64,000 bases of DNA from positions 39,869 to 103,868 of the IMG/VR virus record IMGVR_UViG_3300008050_000024; one strand, 5' to 3'. The notes under the pieces are model-generated. The model made no database searches, was not told where the DNA came from, and saw only the letters and a list, made by a program, of their open reading frames with translations. Positions 16,410 through 25,492 of the stretch are shown here, in pieces (positions within the stretch are counted from its first letter, which is position 1; every line of letters starts with the position of its first letter). Source of the stretch: a virus. Both the position numbers and the translations under genes were made by a program.

Positions 16410-17645
16410 ATGACAGAAACAACGCACGGTACCCAGCCAATAAAAGCCAGTTCTAAAGTGTATGACAAAGCAGCATCCATTTCCGTACTTGTAGACAAGT
16501 ACCGAGAAGATCCTGATAATAATGGTCAAAGCCTTTTAGATGCATATCTGGCAATTCAAGCAGTTGCACAAAACATCATCCTCAAGGAATCGCCCACCGA
16601 TGCTTGGACTACCTTAGAAGAGGTCAAGATGTGTGCGGAGGAATACGCCGCCTACCTGGTAGAACAGATTATACGCCGGGACGAGTTAATCTTTGAAGGC
16701 GGATCTGCTTATAATTACATCAAGAAAAGCATAATGAAGGTCCTGTCAGAATTTCTTAATCGAAACCAGACTATCGAAGATGTGTACGGAATTGACGAAG
16801 TAACATCATCTCACGGTGAGCCCGACAGTAAGCCCCCTCGAGTCACTTCCAGCTACGTACTACAGCATACCCAAAACTGTGAAGAAACGGCACTTCGTCG
16901 TATTATCCTATCCGAGACAATAGAAAGCGTGATGCTCATCCTGGAACAAGAAGATGTCCCATTGTTTTTCTCTTGGATTATGGGCCGGATTACTAACATC
17001 CGATGTCTGTTGAGTAGACCCCGCCGTATCAAATTCCAAGTATGCAAAAGTTTACTTGTGCATCGAGGGCGCGTGATACTCCAACCAGAAATGGAAGAAC
17101 GGTTGAGTGAAGATTCTCTTGTGTCTTTGGTGTTTATGACCTATCTAACAAAAAGTGATCCAGCCTTAATGTATTTGCCTATGCTAGTTGGCGAAAACAA
17201 TTTTATCAAAATGCTCTGGGCGTTAGCGGGATCGAATATCCGATTCCCCGACAAAGAAGCATTAGAAAATATACACCGCCAGGCATTACAGGTCAGACAC
17301 AGCTCCATTGGTAACTTTTTCATAGGAGAGCATATACTAGCTCATTTAGCCGATAACATTAAACACCTGAAAAATCATACAATAAATCCAGCAAAAGTGA
17401 TAAATGTAACAAATTCTGATCCCCTGGACTTGACACATCATATGGTTTTCACGTACTTTTTAACAGTGTTCAACCGGACACACGATATATCAAAAAAAAT
17501 ACAAGAGAGAATCGACCGAGCCAGCCCAGACGATTTAGAACCTATCGTCAATTTAATGCCCGATTTTATTCGATTGACTACAAATTTAGCGCATCTAATG
17601 AAAGAACTAAACGAACATCTTAATCCACGACAGGAGCTAGCATGA
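16410..17645 (+). CDS. Hypothetical protein, possible divergent sigma-like (gp55 position)
   Basis: A 411-residue, mostly helical protein that I do not firmly recognise. Residues 40-125 (LLDAYLAIQAVAQNIIL, then a tryptophan-containing helix, FEGGSAYNYIKKSIMKVLSE) are reminiscent of sigma region 2 as in the T4 late sigma factor gp55. In T4-type genomes gp55 also sits beside gp46/gp47, as here. Against this, it is more than twice as long as gp55, and the C-terminal 250 residues have no visible sigma region 4. The true nature is open. It starts after a 34-base gap and overlaps the next gene by ATGA. Confidence 0.6.
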   Translation: MTETTHGTQPIKASSKVYDKAASISVLVDKYREDPDNNGQSLLDAYLAIQAVAQNIILKESPTDAWTTLEEVKMCAEEYAAYLVEQIIRRDELIFEGGSAYNYIKKSIMKVLSEFLNRNQTIEDVYGIDEVTSSHGEPDSKPPRVTSSYVLQHTQNCEETALRRIILSETIESVMLILEQEDVPLFFSWIMGRITNIRCLLSRPRRIKFQVCKSLLVHRGRVILQPEMEERLSEDSLVSLVFMTYLTKSDPALMYLPMLVGENNFIKMLWALAGSNIRFPDKEALENIHRQALQVRHSSIGNFFIGEHILAHLADNIKHLKNHTINPAKVINVTNSDPLDLTHHMVFTYFLTVFNRTHDISKKIQERIDRASPDDLEPIVNLMPDFIRLTTNLAHLMKELNEHLNPRQELA

Positions 17646-17830
17646 GCAATGATCCTTTAATCAAAAATTGCGACTCTGTTGAGGAGGCCCTCAACTTCAT
17701 AGCCCAGCATCAACACAAGTATCAAAGTGCCTCCCAGACGCCATTACAGGGAGGCCGAGTGAGGGCAACACTATCTGGAAGAAAGCCTGACAAAGATCCA
17801 GACCTAATTCCTCTATGGGAACAGACGTGA
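17642..17830 (+). CDS. Hypothetical small protein
   Basis: A 62-residue protein with no recognised motif. It is supported by ATGA overlap with the upstream gene and TGATG overlap with the downstream one. The first half is a short helix (SVEEALNFIAQHQHKY); the C-terminal half is basic and probably disordered. Confidence 0.55.
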   Translation: MSNDPLIKNCDSVEEALNFIAQHQHKYQSASQTPLQGGRVRATLSGRKPDKDPDLIPLWEQT

Positions 17831-18321
17831 TGGGAAGTGAAACGAAGGTTCCACCGCCCTCCGGGGCAATGCATAAAGCATTCCGTGATTTCTTTTCTGA
17901 AAACCCAGAAATGAAGGACATAAAATCTACGGACATTATCACGACGGCAATGAACCTCCCATCCAATCGCTGGGACTTAGCCTTAGAACTACTTAGGCGA
18001 GAACGGGACAAACAAGAAAGAGAAGACGCTGAACTAGAAAACACGTTCAAACTCCTGGAAAATTATGCAAAAAACCACGACAGGGGTTGCTACCTCTTCA
18101 ACTATACAGCTTGGAACGCTGTAAAGTATTTACAAAAAACGAAGGAAGAGCCTATTGCTCATCCTTTTGGAATGGGGGCTGTATTTCTCCCGGACGAATT
18201 TGATGCTCTATTCACAGTAGAGTACATGCTTGAAAGTTATTTTATTGAAACGCCCTGTAGTTTACACCCAGGGGTTAAGTTAGTATCACTGTCCTCAAAA
18301 GGACATGCTTGGGCCAGATAA
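17830..18321 (+). CDS. Hypothetical protein
   Basis: A 163-residue protein, not recognised. ATG 17830 shares its A with the upstream TGA stop and has GGGA nine bases upstream; ATG 17815 is an in-frame alternative. A charged helix lies at residues 50-80 (LLRRERDKQEREDAELEN). No catalytic motif is seen. It sits in a run of unknown genes between the recombination genes and the ribonucleotide reductase. Confidence 0.6.
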   Translation: MGSETKVPPPSGAMHKAFRDFFSENPEMKDIKSTDIITTAMNLPSNRWDLALELLRRERDKQEREDAELENTFKLLENYAKNHDRGCYLFNYTAWNAVKYLQKTKEEPIAHPFGMGAVFLPDEFDALFTVEYMLESYFIETPCSLHPGVKLVSLSSKGHAWAR

Positions 18322-18335
18322 GGAGGATCCAACAA

Positions 18336-19076
18336 ATGGAAAGAGCTAAAGAAAAAGGCACAGAACAAACCAAAGAGGCACCAAAAGTTCCGGAAGGGGA
18401 AAGAGAGATAACGCTATCAGAAGGTTACTCCTTAATGGAAACGGGTAATGCGATGATGCTCCACTATGCCGGAGGCGCATTCTTATCCGCTATACCTAAA
18501 GGCGAAGTGCCTGAAGGCTTCGAAACCCGGGAACACTTTGTAGAGGCTACGAAAAGAAAAGCTAAGATGACACAAATAATCATGGATCATCTGGAAAGTC
18601 TTACCAAGCAAATCATCGGCGTAGTACACAGAACCAAAATTACCATCCCAGGAGAGCCCGAACAGGTGTCCATTGCACAGGCTACATCTTTAATGGATTC
18701 TAAGTCCTGGGCGCAGAAACTCTACACTTCTTTGGAAAACCAGAGAGAGCAAACCAAAAAAGCGGGAGTGGAAGCCCAGGAAGAAATTCTTAAAGGGTTT
18801 GAAACCGCAGTTAAGGACTGGAGAAAAGGAGAATCGGGCGGTGACCCTAAAGTAGCAACAGCGCTTGGAGAACTCCGAAAGACGTACCAAAACCAGTACC
18901 AGATAGACGTACTGGACCCAGCAGGCGTTGATGCTTGGAAAGATCGCTTGAAGACAGTGTTTGTTTCTCACATTGTTCCAGTCAGCCGCGCCCTACAGGA
19001 CTCAAAGGAAAACACGAAATTGCAGATCAGTGAGCTGACATACAATCTCCTCAAGGGCCTGATTTTACCAGCGTAA
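18336..19076 (+). CDS. Hypothetical helical protein
   Basis: A 246-residue protein, not recognised, rich in charged helices and with few cysteines. ATG 18336 is preferred over 18309 because AAGGAGG (18320-18326) lies nine bases before it. It is the last gene before the ribonucleotide reductase, from which it is separated by 26 bases. Confidence 0.65.
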   Translation: MERAKEKGTEQTKEAPKVPEGEREITLSEGYSLMETGNAMMLHYAGGAFLSAIPKGEVPEGFETREHFVEATKRKAKMTQIIMDHLESLTKQIIGVVHRTKITIPGEPEQVSIAQATSLMDSKSWAQKLYTSLENQREQTKKAGVEAQEEILKGFETAVKDWRKGESGGDPKVATALGELRKTYQNQYQIDVLDPAGVDAWKDRLKTVFVSHIVPVSRALQDSKENTKLQISELTYNLLKGLILPA

Positions 19077-19102
19077 TTTTTCATCTTTAAAAAAGGACAT
19101 AC

Positions 19103-21142
19103 ATGATAAACGACACACCTTGGTTATCGTTCAAACTCGACGATAGCTTTATCGCACAGTATACAGACATAAATCCCGATCTGGGATTTGACGGGCTTGG
19201 CGCTTTTGTTTTTGCCCGGACCTACAGCAGATTAAAAGAAGACGGATCCAAGGAGTCGTTTGTCGATGTAATCCGAAGATGCGCGGAAGGAAGCTACTCC
19301 CTCCAAAAAGACCACATCATAAGCAACTGCTTAGGGTGGAACGAGGAAAAAGCACAGTTGAGTGCCCAGGTCATGTTTGATCATATGTACAATTTACGAT
19401 TCCTGCCAGCAGGAAGAGGGTTGTGGATGATGGGAACTGAGTACGCACATACTCGGAATCCTATGGGGCTATTCAACTGTGCTTTTGTCTCTACCGAAGA
19501 AATTGAGATTGAATCAATCCGCCCATTCACTTTCCTGATGGATGTGTCGATGGTCGGCGTTGGTTGTGGGTTTGATACAAAAGGTGCAAACAAAATGAAA
19601 ATGCACAAAGTGCAGAAGGACACTCCTCGAGGCACTTTTGTAATACCCGATTGCCGGGAAGGGTGGATTGATTCTTTAGCGCTTACAATGCGCCCCTATT
19701 TCACGGGCAATGATGCCACTTATGCTTTCGACTATTCTAAAATAAGAAAGAAAGGAGAGCTTATTAAAGGGTTTGGCGGGATTGCTGGAGGGCACGAACC
19801 CTTAGAACAAATGCACAAGGACATTAAGGAGGTATTAGATCGCCGTAGCCTGTCCGAAAATCCACTTTTAACTTCCCGGGACATCGTAGACATCATGAAT
19901 ATGATAGGTTCCTGTGTAGTCGCCGGTTCAGTACGCAGAACAGCCGAGATTGCTATCGGGGATCCCGACGATGAAGTTTTCCTAAATCTCAAAAATTATG
20001 ACATAAACCCTGATCGCCAAAACTACGGTCGATTCAGCAATAATTCCGTGTTTTCCACAGTCGGCATGAATTACTCGAAACTCGTCCCACGTACACTGGT
20101 CAACGGGGAACCGGGATACATTTGGTTAGACAACGTGCAGGCCTACGGTCGAATGTGTGATCCTCCGGACTACCGAGATAGAAATGCCCGGGGTTGTAAT
20201 CCCTGCGGAGAGCAATCACTCGAAAGCTGGGAAGTATGCAACCTTGTAGAAATCTTCCCACCAAATGTAGAGGATGAAGAGACGTTCATCGATGTTATCA
20301 AATATGCCTATCTTTACGGGAAGACAGTAACCCTGACCAAAACGCACATAGAGGAGACCAACCGAGTCCAGCACAAGAACAGAAGGATCGGTGTAGGCTT
20401 ATCTGGCTTAGCTATTTTCCGAGAACAGCACGGCATCGACGCTATGGTACATTGGATGACCCGAGGCTACGGACGCATTAAGTATTATGATGACGTATAT
20501 TCCAAATGGCTCGGGATCCCCTCATCCATAAAAACAACAACGATCAAGCCCTCTGGAACTGTGTCACTGGTTGCCGGCGTATCCGCAGGGATACACTACC
20601 CTCTATCCCCCTTTTACACAAAAAATATCCGGATGTCCGATAACAACCCTTTGACACAATGGGCTAAGGATAGTGGCTTTAAAATTGAACCCGAGATCAC
20701 ACATGAGCAAAACGAAGAAGGAGATTGGGTCCCTACAGGGAAAAGCAAAGATACCGTAGTTATTTCTTTTCCTGTTAAGATGCCCAATACAAAAAACATG
20801 AGAGGACGTGGTGAAGTTTCAGTATGGGAACAATTCAAATTGGTTGACCTCGCCCAACGCTATTGGAGTGATAATCAAGTCTCCTGTACAGTGTCCTTCC
20901 TAGACTCCGAAGAAGACGATGTTTTGCGAGCCCTGGAAATGTATGATCGAGACTTAAAGACAATCAGCTTTCTACGGTTTGATGCCGGGATATCTCCACA
21001 AATGCCGGAACAAGGGATATCCGAACAAGAGTACGATACAATGATTAAAGATATCACCCTTAGACCCCTGTATGATTATGAACTAAAAGATGCAGAAGGC
21101 GAATTGGGATGCACTAAAGACACCTGCTCTTTGGATAACTAG
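19103..21142 (+). CDS. nrdJ: Adenosylcobalamin-dependent (class II) ribonucleotide reductase
   Basis: A 679-residue enzyme that makes deoxyribonucleotides using B12 to form the radical, so it works with or without oxygen. It carries GLFNCAF (first redox cysteine), RGCNPCGEQSLES...CNLVEIFP (thiyl-radical cysteine and redox partner), KPSGTVSLVAGVSAGIHY, and a C-terminal CTKDTC pair that reloads the active site. Length and motif order resemble the monomeric RTPR of Lactobacillus leichmannii, slightly shorter. The dUTPase and thyX genes in the same block extend the pathway to dTTP. The start is ATG 19103 with AAAGGAC upstream. Confidence 0.92.
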   Translation: MINDTPWLSFKLDDSFIAQYTDINPDLGFDGLGAFVFARTYSRLKEDGSKESFVDVIRRCAEGSYSLQKDHIISNCLGWNEEKAQLSAQVMFDHMYNLRFLPAGRGLWMMGTEYAHTRNPMGLFNCAFVSTEEIEIESIRPFTFLMDVSMVGVGCGFDTKGANKMKMHKVQKDTPRGTFVIPDCREGWIDSLALTMRPYFTGNDATYAFDYSKIRKKGELIKGFGGIAGGHEPLEQMHKDIKEVLDRRSLSENPLLTSRDIVDIMNMIGSCVVAGSVRRTAEIAIGDPDDEVFLNLKNYDINPDRQNYGRFSNNSVFSTVGMNYSKLVPRTLVNGEPGYIWLDNVQAYGRMCDPPDYRDRNARGCNPCGEQSLESWEVCNLVEIFPPNVEDEETFIDVIKYAYLYGKTVTLTKTHIEETNRVQHKNRRIGVGLSGLAIFREQHGIDAMVHWMTRGYGRIKYYDDVYSKWLGIPSSIKTTTIKPSGTVSLVAGVSAGIHYPLSPFYTKNIRMSDNNPLTQWAKDSGFKIEPEITHEQNEEGDWVPTGKSKDTVVISFPVKMPNTKNMRGRGEVSVWEQFKLVDLAQRYWSDNQVSCTVSFLDSEEDDVLRALEMYDRDLKTISFLRFDAGISPQMPEQGISEQEYDTMIKDITLRPLYDYELKDAEGELGCTKDTCSLDN

Positions 21143-21214
21143 ATTTCTATTAAATGTATTGACCCAGCACACGACCTACATTTAACATTAGTACAAAGTA
21201 CAAAGGTTAATATA

Positions 21215-21604
21215 GTGTCTAATCATTTTAAACCACAGTCCGATAGCATTGACCGCAAAAGGGTTACCATATTCCTTTCCGACGAAGGCATTCGAGATTT
21301 AATGGAAAGGCGAGCGGCCGAGGAAGGCGTGGAATTAAATGTCTGGATTCGTGAAGTCTTAAAAAGTGCAACAGGAAAAGAAACACAAAACACCAACGAC
21401 ATCACACGGAACTCGGCTGTATGGCAAGAAGTGATGACTAATGTGCTTACGGGTTCCTTTGATAAAATGCTATTCACAGATGTGCTGTGTAAAATGCTTA
21501 TGGTACACTGTGATCCTGACCTGTGGAGTAAATGTGTGTCCCTGTCATTAAAAACAATGATGACTAATAAAAAAGAAGGAGACGGCTGTGGTAAAGACTC
21601 TTGA
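21215..21604 (+). CDS. Ribbon-helix-helix DNA-binding protein (probable)
   Basis: A 129-residue protein with GTG start. Residues 14-52 (DRKRVTIFLSDEGIRDLMER, then GVELNVWIREVLKSA) follow the strand-helix-helix pattern of Arc/CopG-type repressors, with the strand VTIFLS. The C-terminal part is helical and not recognised. It is the first gene after a 72-base gap behind nrdJ, so it may regulate or mark a new transcription unit. Confidence 0.6.
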   Translation: MSNHFKPQSDSIDRKRVTIFLSDEGIRDLMERRAAEEGVELNVWIREVLKSATGKETQNTNDITRNSAVWQEVMTNVLTGSFDKMLFTDVLCKMLMVHCDPDLWSKCVSLSLKTMMTNKKEGDGCGKDS

Positions 21605-21866
21605 TGGCTTGTTGAAGAACAAGGAATTGTTCACTGCTCCCGACAATCGGAAGAACCGCAGGAAAAAGCAACAAAAACTAAAAGCATCGCAACAAAAATT
21701 AAATGACCAAGCCCATCGAATCAATTTATTCGTACAACGGCGTGGAAAAGATCTACCAACTAATCTTGACGCAGGAGATAACAAAGATGACGAAAACAAC
21801 CCCGATAGAGATTCACTACCGAGACCTGGAAGTGAAGAAGATGTACATCGAAAACGGCGGAATTAA
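21588..21866 (+). CDS. Hypothetical small basic protein overlapping the dUTPase start
   Basis: A 92-residue protein, lysine/arginine-rich in its middle (NRKNRRKKQQKLKASQQKL). GTG 21588 has AAGGAG six bases upstream. The last 80 bases overlap the dUTPase gene in another frame, and there the protein becomes low-complexity (DNKDDENNPDRD). The good ribosome binding site favours a real gene; its function is unknown. Confidence 0.5.
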   Translation: MVKTLDGLLKNKELFTAPDNRKNRRKKQQKLKASQQKLNDQAHRINLFVQRRGKDLPTNLDAGDNKDDENNPDRDSLPRPGSEEDVHRKRRN

Positions 21867-22323
21867 AACAGACGGATCAACCGGATTTGACCTCTTGCTT
21901 GAAAAAGACGTTCGTTTGCTGGGAACATCCGCACTACTCCCTCCCACTTGGCGTCCCTTGCGATTCATGGCGGAATTCGGTGTTGTAGTTCGAGTACCCA
22001 GAGACACCACCCTCTTGCTTATGCCTCGTTCCTCTACGTTTAATCGTTACAATTTAATGCAGGGCAATTCCCTGGGATTGATTGATAACGACTACTGCGG
22101 AGAAGGCGACTTCCTAAAAACTACCTGCATTTGGTTTCCTCATATAGGAGAAGTGGGCGAGCAGGATGGCTTCCGAGAAATGCACAATCCAGAGAACCTC
22201 ACAATTCCCAAAGGGACTGCCATGTTCCAATTGTTTTGTGTCAAAAAGTGCATGATCGAACTGATAGGCGATTTTACTCCCGACAATAAATCCCGGGGTG
22301 GTTTTGGGTCTACTGGAGTTTAA
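21787..22323 (+). CDS. dUTP diphosphatase (dUTPase)
   Basis: A 178-residue enzyme that hydrolyses dUTP to dUMP, keeping uracil out of DNA and feeding ThyX. All trimeric dUTPase motifs are visible: GFDLLL (I), MPRSST (II), GLIDNDYCGE (III), KGTAMFQLF (IV) and RGGFGSTGV (V). ATG 21787 is chosen because AGGAG (21773-21777) precedes it and motif I then falls at the usual distance; ATG 21703 has no ribosome binding site. A uracil-glycosylase-like domain on the phage polymerase also hints at attention to uracil. Confidence 0.9.
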   Translation: MTKTTPIEIHYRDLEVKKMYIENGGIKTDGSTGFDLLLEKDVRLLGTSALLPPTWRPLRFMAEFGVVVRVPRDTTLLLMPRSSTFNRYNLMQGNSLGLIDNDYCGEGDFLKTTCIWFPHIGEVGEQDGFREMHNPENLTIPKGTAMFQLFCVKKCMIELIGDFTPDNKSRGGFGSTGV

Positions 22324-22327
22324 TCAT

Positions 22328-22990
22328 ATGAATTTGCGCCGAACCTGCTATGAAGCAATGCACGACATCATTACCACGTTGGTGCGGTACGATGTGCACA
22401 AAGCACACGACATAGCCGAACCCTATCGTAAAAGCCTACAAAGTATGCCCATACTCGACAACACATACGACGGCAATCTGCTTATCCTTACTCTGTACTG
22501 GTCTTGGATCCCTGCCTTATGTTTTGACGAAGTATGTGCTAATAAAGCCATTGAGAAGTTAAGCCTAAAAAGAGGACGACTTTCTTTTAATATGCTAGAA
22601 GAAATGGCACAAGCCCAAGACATCGAAGAGCCTCCAAACCCCGAACAACAAAAAACAATAGAAGAAATGATGTGCCATCGTTGGGATGTTCAACACTATT
22701 TAAGAAGATCCGCTATGGGATTGCTTGAACAGTCGACTCGTGCACTTATCATAGGACTGACAGAACCCAGCAAGAGGATGCAAGCCTGGGTGCACAGACC
22801 TATGATGTTGGACAATGCGATATTCCTAGCAAATACGTATAATTTCACCATAATGTCCCGCCTGGGATCACTGTGTGAACTAGGATCAAATCACATCATA
22901 CAAAATAACAAGCGATACACTAAGGAAAAACTGCACACCAGATTAGAAAGCACAGTAGAAGAAAATGAAGCAAAGGAGTGTGCGAAATGA
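22328..22990 (+). CDS. Hypothetical protein
   Basis: A 220-residue helical protein, not recognised. ATG 22328 has GGAG (22315-22318) nine bases upstream and lies 4 bases after the dUTPase stop. The segment DAMILAN-like is absent and no catalytic pattern is visible. It overlaps the next gene by ATGA. Confidence 0.6.
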   Translation: MNLRRTCYEAMHDIITTLVRYDVHKAHDIAEPYRKSLQSMPILDNTYDGNLLILTLYWSWIPALCFDEVCANKAIEKLSLKRGRLSFNMLEEMAQAQDIEEPPNPEQQKTIEEMMCHRWDVQHYLRRSAMGLLEQSTRALIIGLTEPSKRMQAWVHRPMMLDNAIFLANTYNFTIMSRLGSLCELGSNHIIQNNKRYTKEKLHTRLESTVEENEAKECAK

Positions 22991-23217
22991 CGACACCTAC
23001 AATAGACAACAAAGTGAAACTGCCCGTAGCTATTTTCTGCGATTCTGGGACAATGGCTAAATTCCGAAAGATTTGCAGAAAGAATAGATTTTCGTATTCT
23101 TTCATGTTGTACAAACTGATGATGATGTTCTGTTCAATGTCACAGGAGGACATAGATAAACTCATCCTTTTAAAGGCCGAAAATTCGGACGATCCGACTC
23201 CAGACACTACTACGTAA
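22987..23217 (+). CDS. Hypothetical small protein, possible DNA-binding
   Basis: A 76-residue protein. ATG 22987 has AAGGAG (22973-22978) eight bases upstream. VKLPVAIFCDSGTMAKFRKI followed by a second helix looks like a ribbon-helix-helix fold. The acidic C-terminal tail (ENSDDPTPDTTT) is probably disordered. The family call is weak. Confidence 0.5.
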   Translation: MTTPTIDNKVKLPVAIFCDSGTMAKFRKICRKNRFSYSFMLYKLMMMFCSMSQEDIDKLILLKAENSDDPTPDTTT

Positions 23218-23293
23218 GCAATTTAAGGATTCTTCACAAAATAAGACAGCCATGTTTGACACAAAGCCTACATACCACAAAGGAACGTATCCC

Positions 23294-23929
23294 ATGGACA
23301 GAATAACAGAACTTTTTCAACAAGTAATGGGCAAAGGCTACTCAGATCAACTGTTTCCCGATGGATCTACTCCGTATCTTCACCTGGAACTCCAAATGAA
23401 AATGTTTCAAGATACTCTAATCTACGGGTTAGATTACATCTCATATCAAGCTATCCCTTCTCTAGCCCGCTTTTGTGGTTACATGGAAGGGATCATGGCC
23501 TGTGAACCTCCCAAAGAAGACACTGAGGCCATCATCTATACAGTCAAAAAATACGCTCAAGTCTATCTACAACCTAACGAGTTAGCTACTTTTCAAAAGT
23601 ATCAAACAGAAATAGCCCTCTGGTGTTCAACTGAGCCTCCGCCTGTTCCTGCCACAATAAACACCGACAGTGAACTCGTCCCATGGCTAAACTGGTTCTG
23701 CTCCCACATCACAACCATGTATGAAGATGCCCTAAAAAGAACGGGATATCCACCAGCGACTGTGGAACTTGTCATTCTAAGAGATTTTGTCAATGCACTT
23801 GTTTTTGGTCTTACTTCCAATACACTGTGCTGGTTAGAAGCTACCCCGTCTCTAGACCCGGCCGAGTTACAAGAACTATCGAACAGCCTCCAAACACCCA
23901 AAGAAACGAATGTCAGCATTGTAAACTAA
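23294..23929 (+). CDS. Hypothetical protein
   Basis: A 211-residue protein, not recognised. ATG 23294 is preferred because AAGGA lies nine bases upstream; an in-frame ATG at 23252 would add 14 residues without a ribosome binding site. It is rich in aromatic residues (YGLDYISYQ; WLNWFCSH), suggesting a compact globular fold. It lies between small DNA-binding genes. Confidence 0.6.
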   Translation: MDRITELFQQVMGKGYSDQLFPDGSTPYLHLELQMKMFQDTLIYGLDYISYQAIPSLARFCGYMEGIMACEPPKEDTEAIIYTVKKYAQVYLQPNELATFQKYQTEIALWCSTEPPPVPATINTDSELVPWLNWFCSHITTMYEDALKRTGYPPATVELVILRDFVNALVFGLTSNTLCWLEATPSLDPAELQELSNSLQTPKETNVSIVN

Positions 23930-23939
23930 AGGACATCGC

Positions 23940-24179
23940 ATGCCTACCAGAGAATACCTCAAAAGAGAAGGAAAACTGACTACAGAACAACGTGTGCTCG
24001 CTAATCTAAGCACTGTTACCTACATTGCTACAGACACATTAGCAAAACGAGTCCACAAAAGCGAACCCAGTGTCTTTGGTGTGCTGCAAAGACTATTAGC
24101 AGAAGGTAGAATAGAAAAGAAAAAAGAAGGAAAGTCCTATTGGCGATTAATCAAAAAACAGGAGGAACAAAAGTGTTAG
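23940..24179 (+). CDS. Small winged-helix DNA-binding protein
   Basis: A 79-residue protein with a classic winged-helix core: LTTEQRVLANLS, then TDTLAKRVHKSEPSVFGVLQ (helix-turn-helix), then LAEGRIEKKKEGKSYWRL (wing). Ribosome binding site AAAGGA precedes ATG 23940. A role in transcription control is likely; no target is visible. It overlaps thyX by 7 bases. Confidence 0.65.
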   Translation: MPTREYLKREGKLTTEQRVLANLSTVTYIATDTLAKRVHKSEPSVFGVLQRLLAEGRIEKKKEGKSYWRLIKKQEEQKC

Positions 24180-25144
24180 AAAAAAGCATACAGGAGTTGA
24201 AAGGAAAAATTATCCCCGTACTAGACGACGGGCACATCGTCGTTAAAGAAGTGATGGGGGATTTGCAACTTATCGTAGATGCAGCCCGACAATCATACGG
24301 ACAAGGCACCACAAAAATAAGTGACGATGTCAACCTCATGCGGTATCTCCTGCGCCATCGACACACCACACCCTTTGAAATGCCAACAATTGTCCTCCAC
24401 TTCCGGATACCCATGGATGCTTGGCGCCAACTAATCCGACACAGAACCGCCTCTGTTAATGAATACTCTACCCGATACTCCATTGCCATCGATTCTGCCC
24501 AGACAACAGCAGCAGGCGATTGGCGTATGCAAAGTCAAAGCAATAAACAAGGGAGTGCCCTAGAGTTCCTTCCCAAAGAGCAAGGAGAACAACTATCAAA
24601 ACAGGAAGCAAGGCTACAAGCCTTTGCTCGAGAAGTGTACCAAGAACGTATTGATGCCGGAGTAGCCCGAGAACAGGCACGCAAGGATCTTCCATTGAGT
24701 ACGTACACTGAAGCAATGTGGAAAATGGACTTGCACAATCTACTCCATTTCTTAGGTCTCCGTATGGACTTGCATGCACAATGGGAAATCAGGCAGTATG
24801 CTAACATTATTGGCGAGATCGTGGCACTATGGGTCCCGGAAGTCTGGGAGGCGTTTGTAGACTATCGCCTGTGCGCCACGTCAGTGTCTAAAAGGGCCCA
24901 AAATACTATTTCCAGTATGTACGAAATGCAAGAAGCCGAAAGAGGAATAATGAAATCGGCCATGATCGAAGGAATCATGAAAAACCTCATTGAGTGGAAA
25001 TGGTGGAGTGTCAAGAATCACCGTCCTTCAAAAAAGAGCCGGGAGTATTTGGAATTTTTAGAATTAGCTAAATCGATGGGACTAGCTTCAATGGTAGAGT
25101 CAGGCATGGAGATCCTGCGAACACAGCTCAGAAAGCATTGGTAA
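24173..25144 (+). CDS. thyX: Flavin-dependent thymidylate synthase ThyX
   Basis: A 323-residue enzyme that methylates dUMP to dTMP using FAD and methylenetetrahydrofolate. The signature RHRTASVNEYSTRYS matches the ThyX motif RHRxxSxNExSxRY. LRHRHTTPFEMP and NLLHFLGLRMDLHAQWEIRQ are further family blocks. GTG 24173 is chosen because AGGAGG (24160-24165) sits seven bases upstream; the frame also opens at TTG 24140. It works downstream of the dUTPase and ribonucleotide reductase. At 323 residues it is longer than the usual 220-250, with an extra helical C terminus. Confidence 0.93.
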   Translation: MLEKSIQELKGKIIPVLDDGHIVVKEVMGDLQLIVDAARQSYGQGTTKISDDVNLMRYLLRHRHTTPFEMPTIVLHFRIPMDAWRQLIRHRTASVNEYSTRYSIAIDSAQTTAAGDWRMQSQSNKQGSALEFLPKEQGEQLSKQEARLQAFAREVYQERIDAGVAREQARKDLPLSTYTEAMWKMDLHNLLHFLGLRMDLHAQWEIRQYANIIGEIVALWVPEVWEAFVDYRLCATSVSKRAQNTISSMYEMQEAERGIMKSAMIEGIMKNLIEWKWWSVKNHRPSKKSREYLEFLELAKSMGLASMVESGMEILRTQLRKHW

Positions 25145-25147
25145 AAA

Positions 25148-25483
25148 ATGAGCAACCAACAAAAGAAACGACAAAAGAAAAGAACTCTACGGCAACAGGC
25201 GTTCCTTGCTGTAGGTGGTAGACGGATCCAGCGCCACATCGATGTTTTGACTGATCAAAACAAGACCAAAGAAGCGCACGAACTAACACTCGCATTGGAT
25301 ATTAAGATCAAAACGTGGATAACCAATCACGGACACAAAACCCAGAATGACATAAAGAAAGAACACAGCGAATACCATAAAGGACATCAACTTGCGGTGT
25401 TTCTTTGTTTTGTTGGTGGGGTAGGGGTCATTGCGGTAGGAATATATCTTCTGCAGCTTATTAACACTAAGACACTATACTAA
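25148..25483 (+). CDS. Hypothetical protein with C-terminal membrane segment
   Basis: A 111-residue protein with a very basic N terminus (QQKKRQKKRTLRQQ) and one hydrophobic segment near the C terminus (LAVFLCFVGGVGVIAVGIYL), so probably a tail-anchored inner-membrane protein. It starts 3 bases after the thyX stop, without a clear ribosome binding site, and is probably coupled. No function can be given. Confidence 0.6.
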   Translation: MSNQQKKRQKKRTLRQQAFLAVGGRRIQRHIDVLTDQNKTKEAHELTLALDIKIKTWITNHGHKTQNDIKKEHSEYHKGHQLAVFLCFVGGVGVIAVGIYLLQLINTKTLY

Positions 25484-25492
25484 GGAACTGAA

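Noticed and set aside
21159-21186. TTGACC ... TTTAAC promoter-like pair after nrdJ
   Set aside because: Spacer is 16 bases and the -10 box is poor; too weak to list as a feature, though a 72-base gap there leaves room for a promoter.
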